A DNA stretch of 64,000 nt from Qipengyuania gaetbuli. Its GTDB lineage: Bacteria; Pseudomonadota; Alphaproteobacteria; Sphingomonadales; Sphingomonadaceae. Positions 44,580 through 53,631 of the stretch are shown piece by piece. The position numbers and the translations under genes were made by a program. The stretch is taken from the NCBI RefSeq assembly GCF_020524765.1, contig NZ_JAIVLR010000001.1, forward strand, positions 310,001-374,000, given 5' to 3'. A model generated the notes under the pieces. That model saw only the letters and a program-made list of their open reading frames with translations. It was not told where the DNA came from and did not search any database. How positions within the stretch are numbered: position 1 is the stretch's first letter; each line of letters begins with the position of its first letter.

Positions 44580-44616
44580 AAAAAAGCCGGCGTGACCGCA
44601 AGGACACGCCGGCTTT
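44580..44616 (-). terminator. Rho-independent terminator after carboxynorspermidine dehydrogenase
   Basis: AAAGCCGGCGTG and CACGCCGGCTTT form a perfect twelve-base stem with a ten-base loop; on the minus strand the stem runs into six T. It lies 33 bases after the stop of the gene at 44650. Confidence 0.93.
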
Positions 44617-44649
44617 AACTTGGGTTAAATTCCGCAAATACGGATAGGG

Positions 44650-45861
44650 CTAGAAATCGACCGGCCCGTCCAGTTCCTTTACCTGCCACGGCAGGCCATG
44701 GGCATTGAGCATGTCCATGAACGGATCGGGGTCCATTTCTTCCATGTTGAACACGCCGTCGCCGGCCCACTTGCCGGTGACCATCATGGCCGAACCGATC
44801 ATCGCGGGTACGCCCGTGGTATAGGACACCGCCTGATTGCCGGTTTCCTCGTAAGCCGCTTCGTGGCTGCAGATATTGTTGATGTAGAAGGTCTTCTCGC
44901 CCGACCCGTCGAGCGCCTCGCCGGTGGCGATGACACCGATATTGGTGTTGCCCTTGGTCGTTTCGCCCAGCGTTTCGGGCTTGGGCAGGACGGCGGCAAG
45001 GAACTGCAGCGGGATGATTTCCTTGCCCTTGTACTTGATCGGGTCGATCCGCGTCATGCCGACGTTCTGCAGCACGGTCAGGTGCTTGATGTATTCATCG
45101 CCGAAGGTCATCCAGAAGCGCGCACGCTCCATTTCCGGATTGAACTTGGCGAGGCTTTCCAACTCCTCGTGATACATCATGTACATGTTCTTCGGCCCGA
45201 CGCCCTCGAAGTCGAATTCGACCTTCTTCGCCATCGCCGGGGTTTCGACGAATTCGCCGTTTTCCCAGTGACGCGCGGGCGCGGTCACTTCGCGGATGTT
45301 GATTTCCGGATTGAAGTTGGTGGCAAAGGCCTGGCCGTGGTCGCCGCCATTGCAATCGAGGATGTCGAGCTGGCGAATGGTCTTCAGCTTGTGCTTTTTC
45401 AGCCACATGGTGAACACGCTGGTGACACCCGGATCGAAGCCCGAACCCAGCAGCGCCATCAGGCCAGCTTCCTTGAAGCGGTCGTGATAGGCCCACTGCC
45501 AGTGGTATTCGAACTTGGCCTCGTCCTTGGGTTCGTAGTTCGCGGTGTCGAGATAGGACACACCCGCTTCGAGGCAGGCGTCCATGATCGGCAGGTCCTG
45601 GTACGGCAGCGCGAGGTTCACGACGAGGCTCGGCTGGACCTTGCGGATCAGGTTGACCATCGCCGGCACTTCCTCGGCATCGATCTCGTAGGTCGCCACG
45701 TCGACGCCCGTCCGGTCCTTCACCGAGGCGGCGATCGCATCGCACTTGCTCTTGGTGCGGCTGGCCAGGTGGATATCGGTGAAGATGTCCTTGTTCATCG
45801 CCATCTTGTGAACGCAGACCGAGCTTACGCCGCCTGCCCCGATGACCAGTACTGTCGACAT
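44650..45861 (-). CDS. Carboxynorspermidine/carboxyspermidine dehydrogenase
   Basis: A 403-residue saccharopine-dehydrogenase-like oxidoreductase. The NAD(P) fold starts at once (VLVIGAGGVSSVCVHKMA, glycine loop at 8-12), and the segments LDTANYEPKDEAKFEYHWQWAYHDRFKEAG and LGSGFDPGVTSVF are those of the carboxynorspermidine synthase branch rather than lysine-pathway enzymes. It condenses putrescine or diaminopropane with aspartate semialdehyde. With NspC (40817) it forms the alternative polyamine route. AAGAGG precedes ATG 45861. A strong terminator separates it from the genes downstream, so it is its own transcription unit. Confidence 0.93.
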   Translation of the reverse strand: MSTVLVIGAGGVSSVCVHKMAMNKDIFTDIHLASRTKSKCDAIAASVKDRTGVDVATYEIDAEEVPAMVNLIRKVQPSLVVNLALPYQDLPIMDACLEAGVSYLDTANYEPKDEAKFEYHWQWAYHDRFKEAGLMALLGSGFDPGVTSVFTMWLKKHKLKTIRQLDILDCNGGDHGQAFATNFNPEINIREVTAPARHWENGEFVETPAMAKKVEFDFEGVGPKNMYMMYHEELESLAKFNPEMERARFWMTFGDEYIKHLTVLQNVGMTRIDPIKYKGKEIIPLQFLAAVLPKPETLGETTKGNTNIGVIATGEALDGSGEKTFYINNICSHEAAYEETGNQAVSYTTGVPAMIGSAMMVTGKWAGDGVFNMEEMDPDPFMDMLNAHGLPWQVKELDGPVDF

Positions 45862-46050
45862 GATGGAAACCTCTTGGATGAATTCGATTCTCGCGCGCCC
45901 TCTAACGCAATGCCCGTGATGCGCCAAACGATCCGCGAAACCTGTTTCCTACCGCAGGCGGCAGGGCGATAGTCGCGCCATGGCCAAACCGCGAAATCCT
46001 GCCCTGCCCGCGATGATGCACCGCTTTGCGCAGACGCGCGCTTTTCTTCT

Positions 46051-46082
46051 CCAGGACCGTGTTCCATGTGTTCCATCCTGTA
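46051..46082 (+). repeat. Copy B of a 32-bp dispersed repeat
   Basis: This matches copy A at 11471-11502 at 27 of 32 positions: CCAGG, three variable bases, GTGTTCCAT, two variable bases and GTTCCATCCTGTA. It sits just upstream of the threonine-dehydratase-like gene. The two GTTCCAT units are spaced nine bases apart in both copies. Confidence 0.6.
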
Positions 46083-46107
46083 TGCCATGCCGAGGGAGTA
46101 TCCGACT

Positions 46108-47061
46108 TTGACCGAGCAGCGCGAACCGACCCGTGAAGGCGTGCTGGCAGCTGCCCGCTCCATCGCCGCAATCCTGCCGCCGGCGCCGCTGCTGCCGGTC
46201 GAGATCGCGGGCGTGATGGCCCATGTGAAGGCGGAGAGCCTGCAACCCGTCGGCGCCTTCAAGATCAGGGGCGGCTGGTGGCGCCTGTCCAACCTGACCG
46301 AGGAAGAGCGGGCGCGCGGCGTGGTCGCCGTGTCGTCCGGCAATCATGCGCAGGGGGTTGCCTGGGCGGCGCGCCGGCTGGGCATCGCCGCGACCATCGT
46401 CATGCCGCGCAATGCGCCCCGGGTGAAGCTGGAAGCCACCCGCGCGCTGGGGGCCGAGATCGTGCTCTATGAACGCCCCGGCGAAGACCGCGACGAAGTG
46501 GCCGCCAAGCTCGTGGCGGAACGCGGAAGCGTGCTGGTCCACGCTTTCGGCGATCCGTGGGTGATCGAGGGCCAGGGCAGCGCGGGCGTGGAGATCGAGG
46601 CGCAACTCGGCCATGCGCCTTCGCGGCTGGTCGTGTGCTGTGGCGGCGGCGGCCTTGCAGCAGGGCTCGCTCTCGCCTGCCCGGAAAGCGCGATCCACGT
46701 GGTCGAGCCCGAAGGCTGGGACATGGTCGGCCGCTCGCTGGCAGCAGGCGAGATCGTGCGGGCCGGCCCGAACCCGCCCTCAACCATCTGCGACGCGCTG
46801 CAGCCCGATGCGACCAAACCGATCAACCTCGCCGTGCTGCAAGGCCGCGCAGAGCCCGGTGTTGCCGTCACCGACGAGGAAGTGCGGGCAGCCCAGCGCT
46901 TCGCCTTTGCCAAGCTCAACCTCGTGGTCGAACCGGGCGGCGCGGCAGCGCTGGCGGCGGCGCTGGCGGGCAAGGTGCCGGTGGACGCAGACACGGTCAT
47001 CATGGTGACGGGCGGCAATACCGATGCGGCCAGCTTTGCCGCCACGATAGGTGGCGATTGA
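46108..47061 (+). CDS. Threonine/serine dehydratase-like PLP enzyme
   Basis: A 317-residue fold-type II PLP enzyme. The Schiff-base Lys is K52 in GAFKIRGG, SSGNHAQGVAWAA is the Asn loop, and CCGGGGLAAGLAL is the phosphate-binding glycine loop. It lacks the C-terminal regulatory domain of biosynthetic IlvA, so it is a catabolic-type threonine dehydratase or a serine/threo-hydroxyaspartate relative. TTG 46108 has AGGGAG nine bases upstream and gives a typical short N terminus; ATG 46087 and 46066 are alternatives without a ribosome site. Confidence 0.85.
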   Translation: MTEQREPTREGVLAAARSIAAILPPAPLLPVEIAGVMAHVKAESLQPVGAFKIRGGWWRLSNLTEEERARGVVAVSSGNHAQGVAWAARRLGIAATIVMPRNAPRVKLEATRALGAEIVLYERPGEDRDEVAAKLVAERGSVLVHAFGDPWVIEGQGSAGVEIEAQLGHAPSRLVVCCGGGGLAAGLALACPESAIHVVEPEGWDMVGRSLAAGEIVRAGPNPPSTICDALQPDATKPINLAVLQGRAEPGVAVTDEEVRAAQRFAFAKLNLVVEPGGAAALAAALAGKVPVDADTVIMVTGGNTDAASFAATIGGD

Positions 47062-47116
47062 CAACCGGCAGCAGGCAAAGCACCTCTGCCGGCCTTACAG
47101 GGAGGGAGTTTCACTG

Positions 47117-47548
47117 ATGCAGACTCAAATGCTCGCACCGGCTGCGGTGCTCGTCATATGGTCGCTGGCCATGCTGTTCTGGACGGCGTTCACGCGCTTT
47201 CCCGCCATGAAGAAGAGCGGGATGGACCTCGCCAACGCCAAGCCGGGCGGCCGCGGGCAGGATCTCGAAGGGGTCGTTCCGGACAAGGTCCAGTGGAAAT
47301 CGCACAACTATGCCCACCTCATGGAACAGCCGACGCTGTTCTATGCCGTCACCATGATCATCGCGCTGATGGGAGCGGCCGCCGGTGACGTAACTGCGGC
47401 GTGGATCTACGTGGGCCTCAGGGTCATCCACTCGGTCTGGCAGGCAACCGTCAACGTGGTGTCGGTGCGCTTCATGCTGTTCATCGCATCGACGCTGGCG
47501 CTGCTCTACCTCGCCTATCGCGCGCTTGCGCTCACCCTCTTCGCCTGA
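47117..47548 (+). CDS. MAPEG family membrane protein, copy 1
   Basis: A 143-residue inner-membrane protein with four helices. MAPEG features include an N-terminal helix (LAPAAVLVIWSLAMLFWTAFTRF), the loop with KVQWKSHNYAHLMEQPTLFYAV that carries the conserved Asn and Glu, and AWIYVGLRVIHSVWQATVN. The family covers microsomal glutathione transferases and eicosanoid enzymes; bacterial substrates are unknown. GGAGGGAG precedes ATG 47117. The next gene is a paralogue, 11 bases downstream. Confidence 0.9.
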   Translation: MQTQMLAPAAVLVIWSLAMLFWTAFTRFPAMKKSGMDLANAKPGGRGQDLEGVVPDKVQWKSHNYAHLMEQPTLFYAVTMIIALMGAAAGDVTAAWIYVGLRVIHSVWQATVNVVSVRFMLFIASTLALLYLAYRALALTLFA

Positions 47549-47559
47549 TCGGGAGAAGC

Positions 47560-48012
47560 ATGATGGATATCGCCCATTCGCCCATCCTCCAGCCCGTCGT
47601 GATCCTGCTTGCCTGGACCATGGTAATGTGGATCTGGATGTACGCCACCCGCATTCCGGCGATGAGCCGCAATCCCAAGCTCGACCCGGTGAATATGGTC
47701 GGCTCCACCGGCGCGGGATTGCGCGCCGAACTGCCGGACAAGGTCAACTGGAAGGCCGATAACTACAACCACCTGCACGAAGCGCCGACCGTGTTCTACG
47801 CAGTCGCGCTGGTGCTGGCGATCACCGGCTGGGGTATCGGGATGAACGCGCTGCTGGCGTGGATCTACGTCGGCCTGCGCATCATCCATTCACTCGTGCA
47901 GGCGACGAGCAACAGGGTGCTGGTACGCTTCGTGCTGTTCGCCCTGTCGAGCGTGGTGCTGATGGCACTGATCTTCCACGCCGCGATCGTGACGTTCGAC
48001 ATCCACTTCTGA
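47560..48012 (+). CDS. MAPEG family membrane protein, copy 2
   Basis: A 150-residue paralogue of the preceding gene with the same order of segments: an N-terminal helix, KVNWKADNYNHLHEAPTVFYAV, and AWIYVGLRIIHSLVQATSN. Identity is high in the two central loops and low at the ends, so it is an old tandem duplication. GGGAGAAGC precedes ATG 47560. The pair probably forms a hetero-oligomer or handles related lipophilic substrates; this is inference. A GC-rich hairpin spans 48020-48052, but without a T-run. Confidence 0.9.
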   Translation: MMDIAHSPILQPVVILLAWTMVMWIWMYATRIPAMSRNPKLDPVNMVGSTGAGLRAELPDKVNWKADNYNHLHEAPTVFYAVALVLAITGWGIGMNALLAWIYVGLRIIHSLVQATSNRVLVRFVLFALSSVVLMALIFHAAIVTFDIHF

Positions 48013-48036
48013 CGCCGGAAAGCGAGGCGGCGGGGA

Positions 48037-49002
48037 TTACTCCGCCGCTTCGCGCTCCGCGACTTCCAGCGTGGCAAGGTAGCGTTCCGCATCGAGCGCC
48101 GCCATGCAGCCAGTTCCGGCCGCGGTCACCGCCTGCCGATAGGTGTGGTCCATGACGTCGCCGGCCGCAAAGACGCCGGGGATCGAAGTCTTGGGCGTGC
48201 CCGGCTCGACGACAAGATAGCCGCTGTCGTCCATCGGCAGCTTGCCCTTGAACAGTTCGGTCGCCGGCGCATGGCCGATGGCGACAAAGGCCCCGTCACA
48301 GGAGAAGTTGCTGTCTTCGCCCGTCACCGTATCGCGGAGCCGCAGGTGCGACAGAGCGCCGTTCTCGCCTGCCTCGAAGCTCTCGACCGTCTTGTTCCAC
48401 AGGACCGAGATCTTGGGGTGGTTGAGCAGGCGGTCCTGCAGGATCTTCTCCGCCCGCAGCTCGTCGCGGCGGTGGATCAGCGTCACGTCGTCGGAATGGT
48501 TGGTAAGGTAGAGCGCTTCCTCGACCGCGGTGTTGCCGCCGCCGATCACCGCGACCTTCTTGCCACGGTAGAAGAACCCGTCGCAGGTCGCGCAGGCCGA
48601 TACGCCCTTGCCGCCCAGTTCCATCTCGCCAGGCGCGCCGAGCCACTTGGCCTGTGCCCCGGTAGCGATGACCAGCACGTCGCCAATGTATTCGTCGCCG
48701 CTGTCACCGATCGCGCGGAAGGGCGAACCATTGGCAAGATCCACCTCGACGATCGTATCCCACATCATGCGCGTGCCGACATGTTCGGCCTGCGCTTTCA
48801 TCTCTTCCATGAGCCAGGGGCCCTGGATGACGTCGCGGAAGCCGGGATAGTTTTCGACATCGGTGGTGATCGTCAGCTGGCCGCCGGGCTGGAGACCCTG
48901 CACCACGATCGGTTCCATCATCGCGCGTGCGCCGTAAATGGCGGCGGAATAGCCGGCAGGGCCGGAGCCGATGATAAGCATCTTGGTGCGGTGGGTAGCC
49001 AT
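48037..49002 (-). CDS. trxB: Thioredoxin reductase
   Basis: A 321-residue FAD/NADPH enzyme. The FAD motif is IIGSGPAGYSAAIYGARA, the redox-active disulphide is C137-A-T-C140 (SACATCDGFFYRG), the NADPH motif is VIGGGNTAVEEALYL, and the C-terminal FAD motif is GVFAAGDVMDHTYRQAVTAAGTG. It reduces thioredoxin in the cytoplasm. It is convergent with the MAPEG pair; the phosphatase gene lies 65 bases upstream on the same strand. Confidence 0.97.
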   Translation of the reverse strand: MATHRTKMLIIGSGPAGYSAAIYGARAMMEPIVVQGLQPGGQLTITTDVENYPGFRDVIQGPWLMEEMKAQAEHVGTRMMWDTIVEVDLANGSPFRAIGDSGDEYIGDVLVIATGAQAKWLGAPGEMELGGKGVSACATCDGFFYRGKKVAVIGGGNTAVEEALYLTNHSDDVTLIHRRDELRAEKILQDRLLNHPKISVLWNKTVESFEAGENGALSHLRLRDTVTGEDSNFSCDGAFVAIGHAPATELFKGKLPMDDSGYLVVEPGTPKTSIPGVFAAGDVMDHTYRQAVTAAGTGCMAALDAERYLATLEVAEREAAE

Positions 49003-49067
49003 GGTTCAGTCTCTGGTTGGTCTGGGTAGAAATCGAAAGCGCTATATGGGGAGTGATGACCCCGGAG

Positions 49068-49847
49068 TCACGCCAGGTAGGCGCTGCGCAGTCTTTCACG
49101 CACAGGCTCATCCACACCTAAGACGCCAGTGATGAAGGCATCGAGTGAGCCATGGTCCGCCTCGACCTCGCGCCAGAAGGTGTGAAGGTAGTCCTCATGC
49201 ACCCCGAGCAGCGCCTTGACCGCTGCATCGTCGAGCTTGCGGCCAAGCCTTTCCTCGATACCCGGCACGGACTGGGCGGCGAGCACGTCCATGCTCGGCG
49301 CTTCGTTGGTGCGCAGGAATTCGGCCATCTGCCGGTCCCTGTCGACCCCGAGGATATGCAGGAGAAGCATCGCCGCCACGCCCGTGCGATCCTTGCCCGC
49401 GAAGCAATGCACGAGGCTTGCTCCTTCCCGTTCTGCCAAAATGCGCAGGTAACGGCCGAACATGTCGATCATGGCAGGGTTGCGCGGCATGCGCGTGTAG
49501 ACCGCCATCATCCGCTGGCGGGCGAATTCGGCCGTGGTCGTGTGTTCGTCGACATCCATGTGCGGCGGGCTCGAGCTAGTCTCGCCCTCGTAGAAAAGCA
49601 CCTCGCCGTCGAAGCCTTCCACCCGGCGGCAGGGATGGCGTTGACGCTCGCTCTCGCCGCGAAGGTCGATAACGGTGCGGATATGGAGGTCGGCAATGGC
49701 CCGAAGGTCGGCATCGCTCGCATCCACGTGTTGGCCCGAACGCCACAGCAGTCCGCTCTTCACCCGCGCACCCTCGCCGGTCTCCCACCCCCCGTAGTCG
49801 CGGAAGTTGTGAATGCCGTCGGTGCTGATGAAGGGATCGCGAATCAT
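49068..49847 (-). CDS. Protein tyrosine phosphatase (Y_phosphatase3 type)
   Basis: A 259-residue phosphatase. The P-loop is HCFAGKDRTG with nucleophile C148, and the N-terminal NFRDYGGW and LRGESERQRHPC segments are typical of the bacterial tyrosine/serine phosphatase family related to LipA/MptpB. These may act on phosphoproteins or phosphoinositides. ATG 49847 is preferred since it begins just before the conserved NFRD segment; an earlier in-frame start at 49883 adds a Pro/Ala-rich tail. No signal peptide is seen. Confidence 0.9.
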   Translation of the reverse strand: MIRDPFISTDGIHNFRDYGGWETGEGARVKSGLLWRSGQHVDASDADLRAIADLHIRTVIDLRGESERQRHPCRRVEGFDGEVLFYEGETSSSPPHMDVDEHTTTAEFARQRMMAVYTRMPRNPAMIDMFGRYLRILAEREGASLVHCFAGKDRTGVAAMLLLHILGVDRDRQMAEFLRTNEAPSMDVLAAQSVPGIEERLGRKLDDAAVKALLGVHEDYLHTFWREVEADHGSLDAFITGVLGVDEPVRERLRSAYLA

Positions 49848-49986
49848 GCCGGCGGGTGTGGCAGGCGCAGGCGCCCCCCGCAATGCACGCCTAATGGCAA
49901 ACGCGTAAGGGCGCGGAAGGGATGGTTTGGGGCTTGCAGGGCTATCGCGTCAGCGGACCGGGAACAGGGAAGCTGGAGAATTTTGA

Positions 49987-50445
49987 ATGGCGCGCATCCT
50001 GATAGTGGACGACGACGAAATCGTGGCCGACATGGCGAGCAAGCTCTTGTTCGATGCAGGCCATGTCTGCGGCTGGGTTGCCGATGGCGAACGCGCGCTC
50101 GAAATCCTCAGGTGGCGCAGGCCCGACCTGCTGCTGCTCGACCATGATATGCCCGGCCTTACCGGTGCACAGGTCCTGCGCTCGCTGCGCAGTTCGGCGG
50201 AGACCTACGACCTCCCCGTGATCATGTTTACCGGCCTGACCGGGGCGGAGGACGAACAGCACGCCTATTACAACGGCGCGCAGGCCTTCATTCGCAAACC
50301 CTTCAACGCGAAGATGCTGCTGCACGAGGTCAACCTCGTCCTCAAGGCGCGGGCCGAGCGGCCGCAGCATCGCTCGCTCAGCGAACATCTCGAACAGGCA
50401 GCAGGTCGCTGGCGGGACTCGCCCGAAAAGCGGATTATGCTCTAG
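49987..50445 (+). CDS. Single-domain response regulator
   Basis: A 152-residue CheY-like receiver. Acidic residues D8-D10 open the domain (ILIVDDDE), the phosphoacceptor is D52 in LLLLDHDMPG, the Thr is in MFTGLTG and the Lys in FIRKPF. After residue 120 a basic tail of about 30 residues follows with no output domain. It may relay phosphate to another protein. A partner kinase is not adjacent; the kinase-like protein at 15391 is far away. Its 3' end overlaps otsA by four bases on the opposite strand. Confidence 0.93.
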   Translation: MARILIVDDDEIVADMASKLLFDAGHVCGWVADGERALEILRWRRPDLLLLDHDMPGLTGAQVLRSLRSSAETYDLPVIMFTGLTGAEDEQHAYYNGAQAFIRKPFNAKMLLHEVNLVLKARAERPQHRSLSEHLEQAAGRWRDSPEKRIML

Positions 50446-51839
50446 CGCGCGCCTGCCGCGTCGAGATCGCGCAGGAAGTTCTCCGTCCAGGACTGGACGT
50501 TGTCGTGGCGCACCGTGCCGATCAACTTCTCATACCGCTCCCGGCGCTCCCCCAAGGGCATATCGAGCGCGATGCGGATCGCGTGTGACAAATCATCCGG
50601 GCTGTGCGGATTGACGAGGACGGCGTCACCCAACTGGGCGGCCGCCCCGGCAAAACGCGAAAGGATCAGGACGCCCGGATCCTCGGAATCCTGAGCGGCG
50701 AGATATTCCTTGGCCACCAGGTTCATCCCGTCACGCAAGGGGGTGACGAGTCCGATCTTCGATGCCCGGAAGAAACCGAACAGTTCCGCATGGCTGTAGC
50801 CGCGGTTCACGTAGCGCACCGGGACGAGGTCGACTTCGCTGCGAGCGCCGTTGATCTGGCCGGCCTTGCGTTCGAGCAGGGCGCGGATTTCCTTGTAGCT
50901 CTCGACGTCCTCGCGGCTGGGTGGCGCCACCTGTACAAAAACAAGATCGCGCACCCGGTCGGGATGCCGGTCGAAGAAGCGCGAGATTCCGTCAAGCCTT
51001 TCGGGTAGCCCCTTGGAATAATCCAGCCGGTCGACGCCGATCATGGCGGTGCGGTGGCGTGTCGAACTCATCAGGCGCTGCTGCGCCTGGCGCGCCTCAC
51101 CCGTTTCACCAAGAGCGCTGAAGTGATCCCAGTCGATACCGATGGGATAGGCCCGCGCCACAGCCGTGCGGCCCTCGAGGGTCACCGCACCGCTGTCGTC
51201 GTCGACCTCTGCCCCGAGCTCGGTGCGGCAATAATGCAGGAAGCTTTCGAGCCATTCCTTGGTCTGGAAACCGAGCAGGTCGTAGTGCAGCATCGTGCGC
51301 ACCAGCCGCTCGTGAAAGGGCAGAGACACGAACAGCCGGGTCGGCGGCCAAGGAATATGAAGGAAGAAGCCGATCCGGTTCTTCAAGCCCCGCGCACGCA
51401 GGCGCTCGCCGAGCGGGATGAGGTGGTAGTCGTGGATCCAGACCACATCCTCCGGCTCCACCAGCGGTTCCAGCATTTGCGCGAAGCGTTCGTTGACGCG
51501 CTCGTACCCCTTGCCCGTCTCGCGCTCGTATTCGGCAAGGTCCAGGCGATAATGGAACAGCGGCCAGAGCGTCGAATTCGCATAGCCATTGTAGTATTCG
51601 TCGACATCGCGTTTCGACAGGTCGATTGTGGCGGTGGTGACCCCGTCGGTGGTCTGGGTGGAGATTTCGCCCGTCTGCTGTTCGACTTCCTGTCCGCTCC
51701 AGCCGAACCAGACGCCGCTGCGCTTCTTCAGAGCCGCATTTAAAGCCCCAGCCAGACCGCCTTGCGCCCCTGCCGCCCCGCGAGCCTTGGGGACAGCCAC
51801 GCGGTTCGACACCACCACCAGACGCGAAGTCTCGCTCAC
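50442..51839 (-). CDS. otsA: Trehalose-6-phosphate synthase
   Basis: A 465-residue GT20 enzyme that joins UDP-glucose and glucose-6-phosphate. Typical segments are VVVSNRVAVPK, NSTLWPLFHYRLD, WIHDYHLIPL, GFFLHIPWPP, GVDRLDYSKGLPERL and GFFRASKIGLVTPLRDGMNLVAKEYLAAQ. It starts at GTG 51839, one base after the stop of the GH15 gene, so all three trehalose-region genes are translationally linked. It is the last gene of the run that begins at egtB. Confidence 0.96.
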   Translation of the reverse strand: MSETSRLVVVSNRVAVPKARGAAGAQGGLAGALNAALKKRSGVWFGWSGQEVEQQTGEISTQTTDGVTTATIDLSKRDVDEYYNGYANSTLWPLFHYRLDLAEYERETGKGYERVNERFAQMLEPLVEPEDVVWIHDYHLIPLGERLRARGLKNRIGFFLHIPWPPTRLFVSLPFHERLVRTMLHYDLLGFQTKEWLESFLHYCRTELGAEVDDDSGAVTLEGRTAVARAYPIGIDWDHFSALGETGEARQAQQRLMSSTRHRTAMIGVDRLDYSKGLPERLDGISRFFDRHPDRVRDLVFVQVAPPSREDVESYKEIRALLERKAGQINGARSEVDLVPVRYVNRGYSHAELFGFFRASKIGLVTPLRDGMNLVAKEYLAAQDSEDPGVLILSRFAGAAAQLGDAVLVNPHSPDDLSHAIRIALDMPLGERRERYEKLIGTVRHDNVQSWTENFLRDLDAAGAR

Positions 51840-51840
51840 G

Positions 51841-53631
51841 TCATCTCACCTCGCTCCAGGATTTGGACAGCAGGCCTGCCGAATTGATAATACCGACCAG
51901 CGAGTAGGTCTGGGGGAAATTGCCCCAGAGTTCGCCCGTCTCGTAGTCGAGATCCTCGCTCAGCAGGCCCGAGCGGGTCGTGTGGCTCAGCATGGCGCAG
52001 AACAATTGCCGTGCTTCCTGGCTGCGGCCGGTCAGGTAGAGAGCCTCGATCAGCCAGAAAGTGCACACGTTGAACGCCGTTTCTGGCGCCCCGAAATCGT
52101 CTTCCGCAGCATAGCGCAGCATGTGGTCGCCACGCCGCAGGTCCCGTTCGACCGCGGCGAAGGTCTTCAGGAACCGCTCGTCGTCGGGCTTCAGATATCG
52201 CAATTCGACCATCTGGAGCAGGCTTGCATCGAGATAGTCGCTTTCGAAGCTGGCGCCGTAGTGCTGGCCTTCCTCGCTCCAGGCGTTGGCCTCGATCTTG
52301 GCGCGAATGGCCTCCGCGCGCTCTTTCCACAAGGCGGCGCGGTCGTCCTTGCCCAGCTGCAAGGCCACGTTGGCAAGCCGGTCGCAGGCAGCCCAGCACA
52401 TGACCGCAGAATAGGTGTGCACCTCTTGCCGGGTCCGGAATTCCCACAGGCCGGCATCCGGCTTGTCGTGCTTGGCCCAAGCCGCCTCGCCCACCTCTTC
52501 GAGGTGTTCGAAGTCGGTTTCGTCCGCCATGCGCAGCAATCGCGTATCGAAGAAGGCCTGCGCGGTCGGCATGACGATCTGGCCATAGCAGTCGTACTGG
52601 ACCTGCTTGTAGGCCGCATTGCCCACTCGCACGGGCCCCATGCCGCGGTACCCCTTGAGGTGCGGCGCGAAGCTTTCGTGCAGTTCCGCCTCGCCCATGA
52701 CCGAGTAGAGCGGCTGGATCTGTCCGCCGCGCGCCTGGTCGATGATGTTGCGCAGGTAGGCGAGATACTTCTCGAGCACATCGAGCGCGCCCAGGCGGTT
52801 CAATGCCTGCACGGTGTAATAGCTGTCGCGGATCCAGCAGTACCGGTAGTCCCAGTTGCGCTCACTGCCGGGCGCTTCGGGCACCGAGGTGGTCAGCGCG
52901 GCCACGATCGCGCCGGTTTCCTCGTGCTGGCACAGCTTGAGCGTGATGGCAGAGCGGATGACCTCTTCCTGCCATTCGAGCGGTATGTGCAGTCCGCGGA
53001 CCCAATGTTGCCAGTACTTGCGGGTATTGGCCTCCATTCGCCGCAATTCGCTTCGGAGGTTGCCCACGAACGGCTCGTCCGGGCCAAGGAAGAAATGCTG
53101 GTCGCTTTCCACGCGATAGCTTCGCCCCTCGAGCACGTAGCCGACCGGTGCATCGGTCGAGAGGCGCAGCGTTTCATCGCCGATGCGATAGCGTACGTGA
53201 TTGGTGCCGTTGGTCGTCGTCGCCTCGCCAGCCCCGTAGCCATGCATCGGGGTCAGCCTGACACGGACCCGCGGTGCGCCGGCGGCGGGCCGGATAATGC
53301 GAATGAACGCCACGGGGCGGTACATCCGGCCCGAACCTTCGAAACGCGGGGCAAAATCGGTGATTTCCAGCGCGCTGCCATCCTCGGCCTCCAGCCGGGT
53401 CACGAGGATCGGCGTGTTGCGCACGTAATGCTGGGTGGCGGAAACCTGCCCTTCCAGTTCGAACCGCCAGACGCCCTGATCCTGCCGGTCGCCGTTGAGG
53501 AGTGCGCAAAAGGCCGGATCGCCATCGACCCGCGGGATGCATCCCCAGACGAAACCGCCCGTCTCGTCGACGAGGGCGCTGACTTGGCAATTGCCGATGG
53601 GCGACAGTTCGAGCGAGCTTCCTATTTCCAC
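51841..53631 (-). CDS. Glycoside hydrolase family 15 protein
   Basis: A 596-residue (alpha/alpha)6-barrel enzyme with an N-terminal beta domain (residues about 1-240). The catalytic region shows RNWDYRYCWIRDSYYTVQALNRLG and the C-terminal GLLSEDLDYETGELWGNFPQTYS with a catalytic-type Glu. GH15 members include glucoamylases and trehalases. Between otsB and otsA a trehalase or maltooligosaccharide hydrolase is plausible. The GTG at 53631 overlaps the otsB end with GGAG four bases upstream. No signal peptide, so it is cytoplasmic. Confidence 0.92.
   Translation of the reverse strand: MEIGSSLELSPIGNCQVSALVDETGGFVWGCIPRVDGDPAFCALLNGDRQDQGVWRFELEGQVSATQHYVRNTPILVTRLEAEDGSALEITDFAPRFEGSGRMYRPVAFIRIIRPAAGAPRVRVRLTPMHGYGAGEATTTNGTNHVRYRIGDETLRLSTDAPVGYVLEGRSYRVESDQHFFLGPDEPFVGNLRSELRRMEANTRKYWQHWVRGLHIPLEWQEEVIRSAITLKLCQHEETGAIVAALTTSVPEAPGSERNWDYRYCWIRDSYYTVQALNRLGALDVLEKYLAYLRNIIDQARGGQIQPLYSVMGEAELHESFAPHLKGYRGMGPVRVGNAAYKQVQYDCYGQIVMPTAQAFFDTRLLRMADETDFEHLEEVGEAAWAKHDKPDAGLWEFRTRQEVHTYSAVMCWAACDRLANVALQLGKDDRAALWKERAEAIRAKIEANAWSEEGQHYGASFESDYLDASLLQMVELRYLKPDDERFLKTFAAVERDLRRGDHMLRYAAEDDFGAPETAFNVCTFWLIEALYLTGRSQEARQLFCAMLSHTTRSGLLSEDLDYETGELWGNFPQTYSLVGIINSAGLLSKSWSEVR

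Noticed and set aside
48020-48052. GC-rich hairpin between MAPEG copy 2 and trxB as a terminator
   Set aside because: The stem is good but overlaps the trxB stop and lacks a T-run on either strand.
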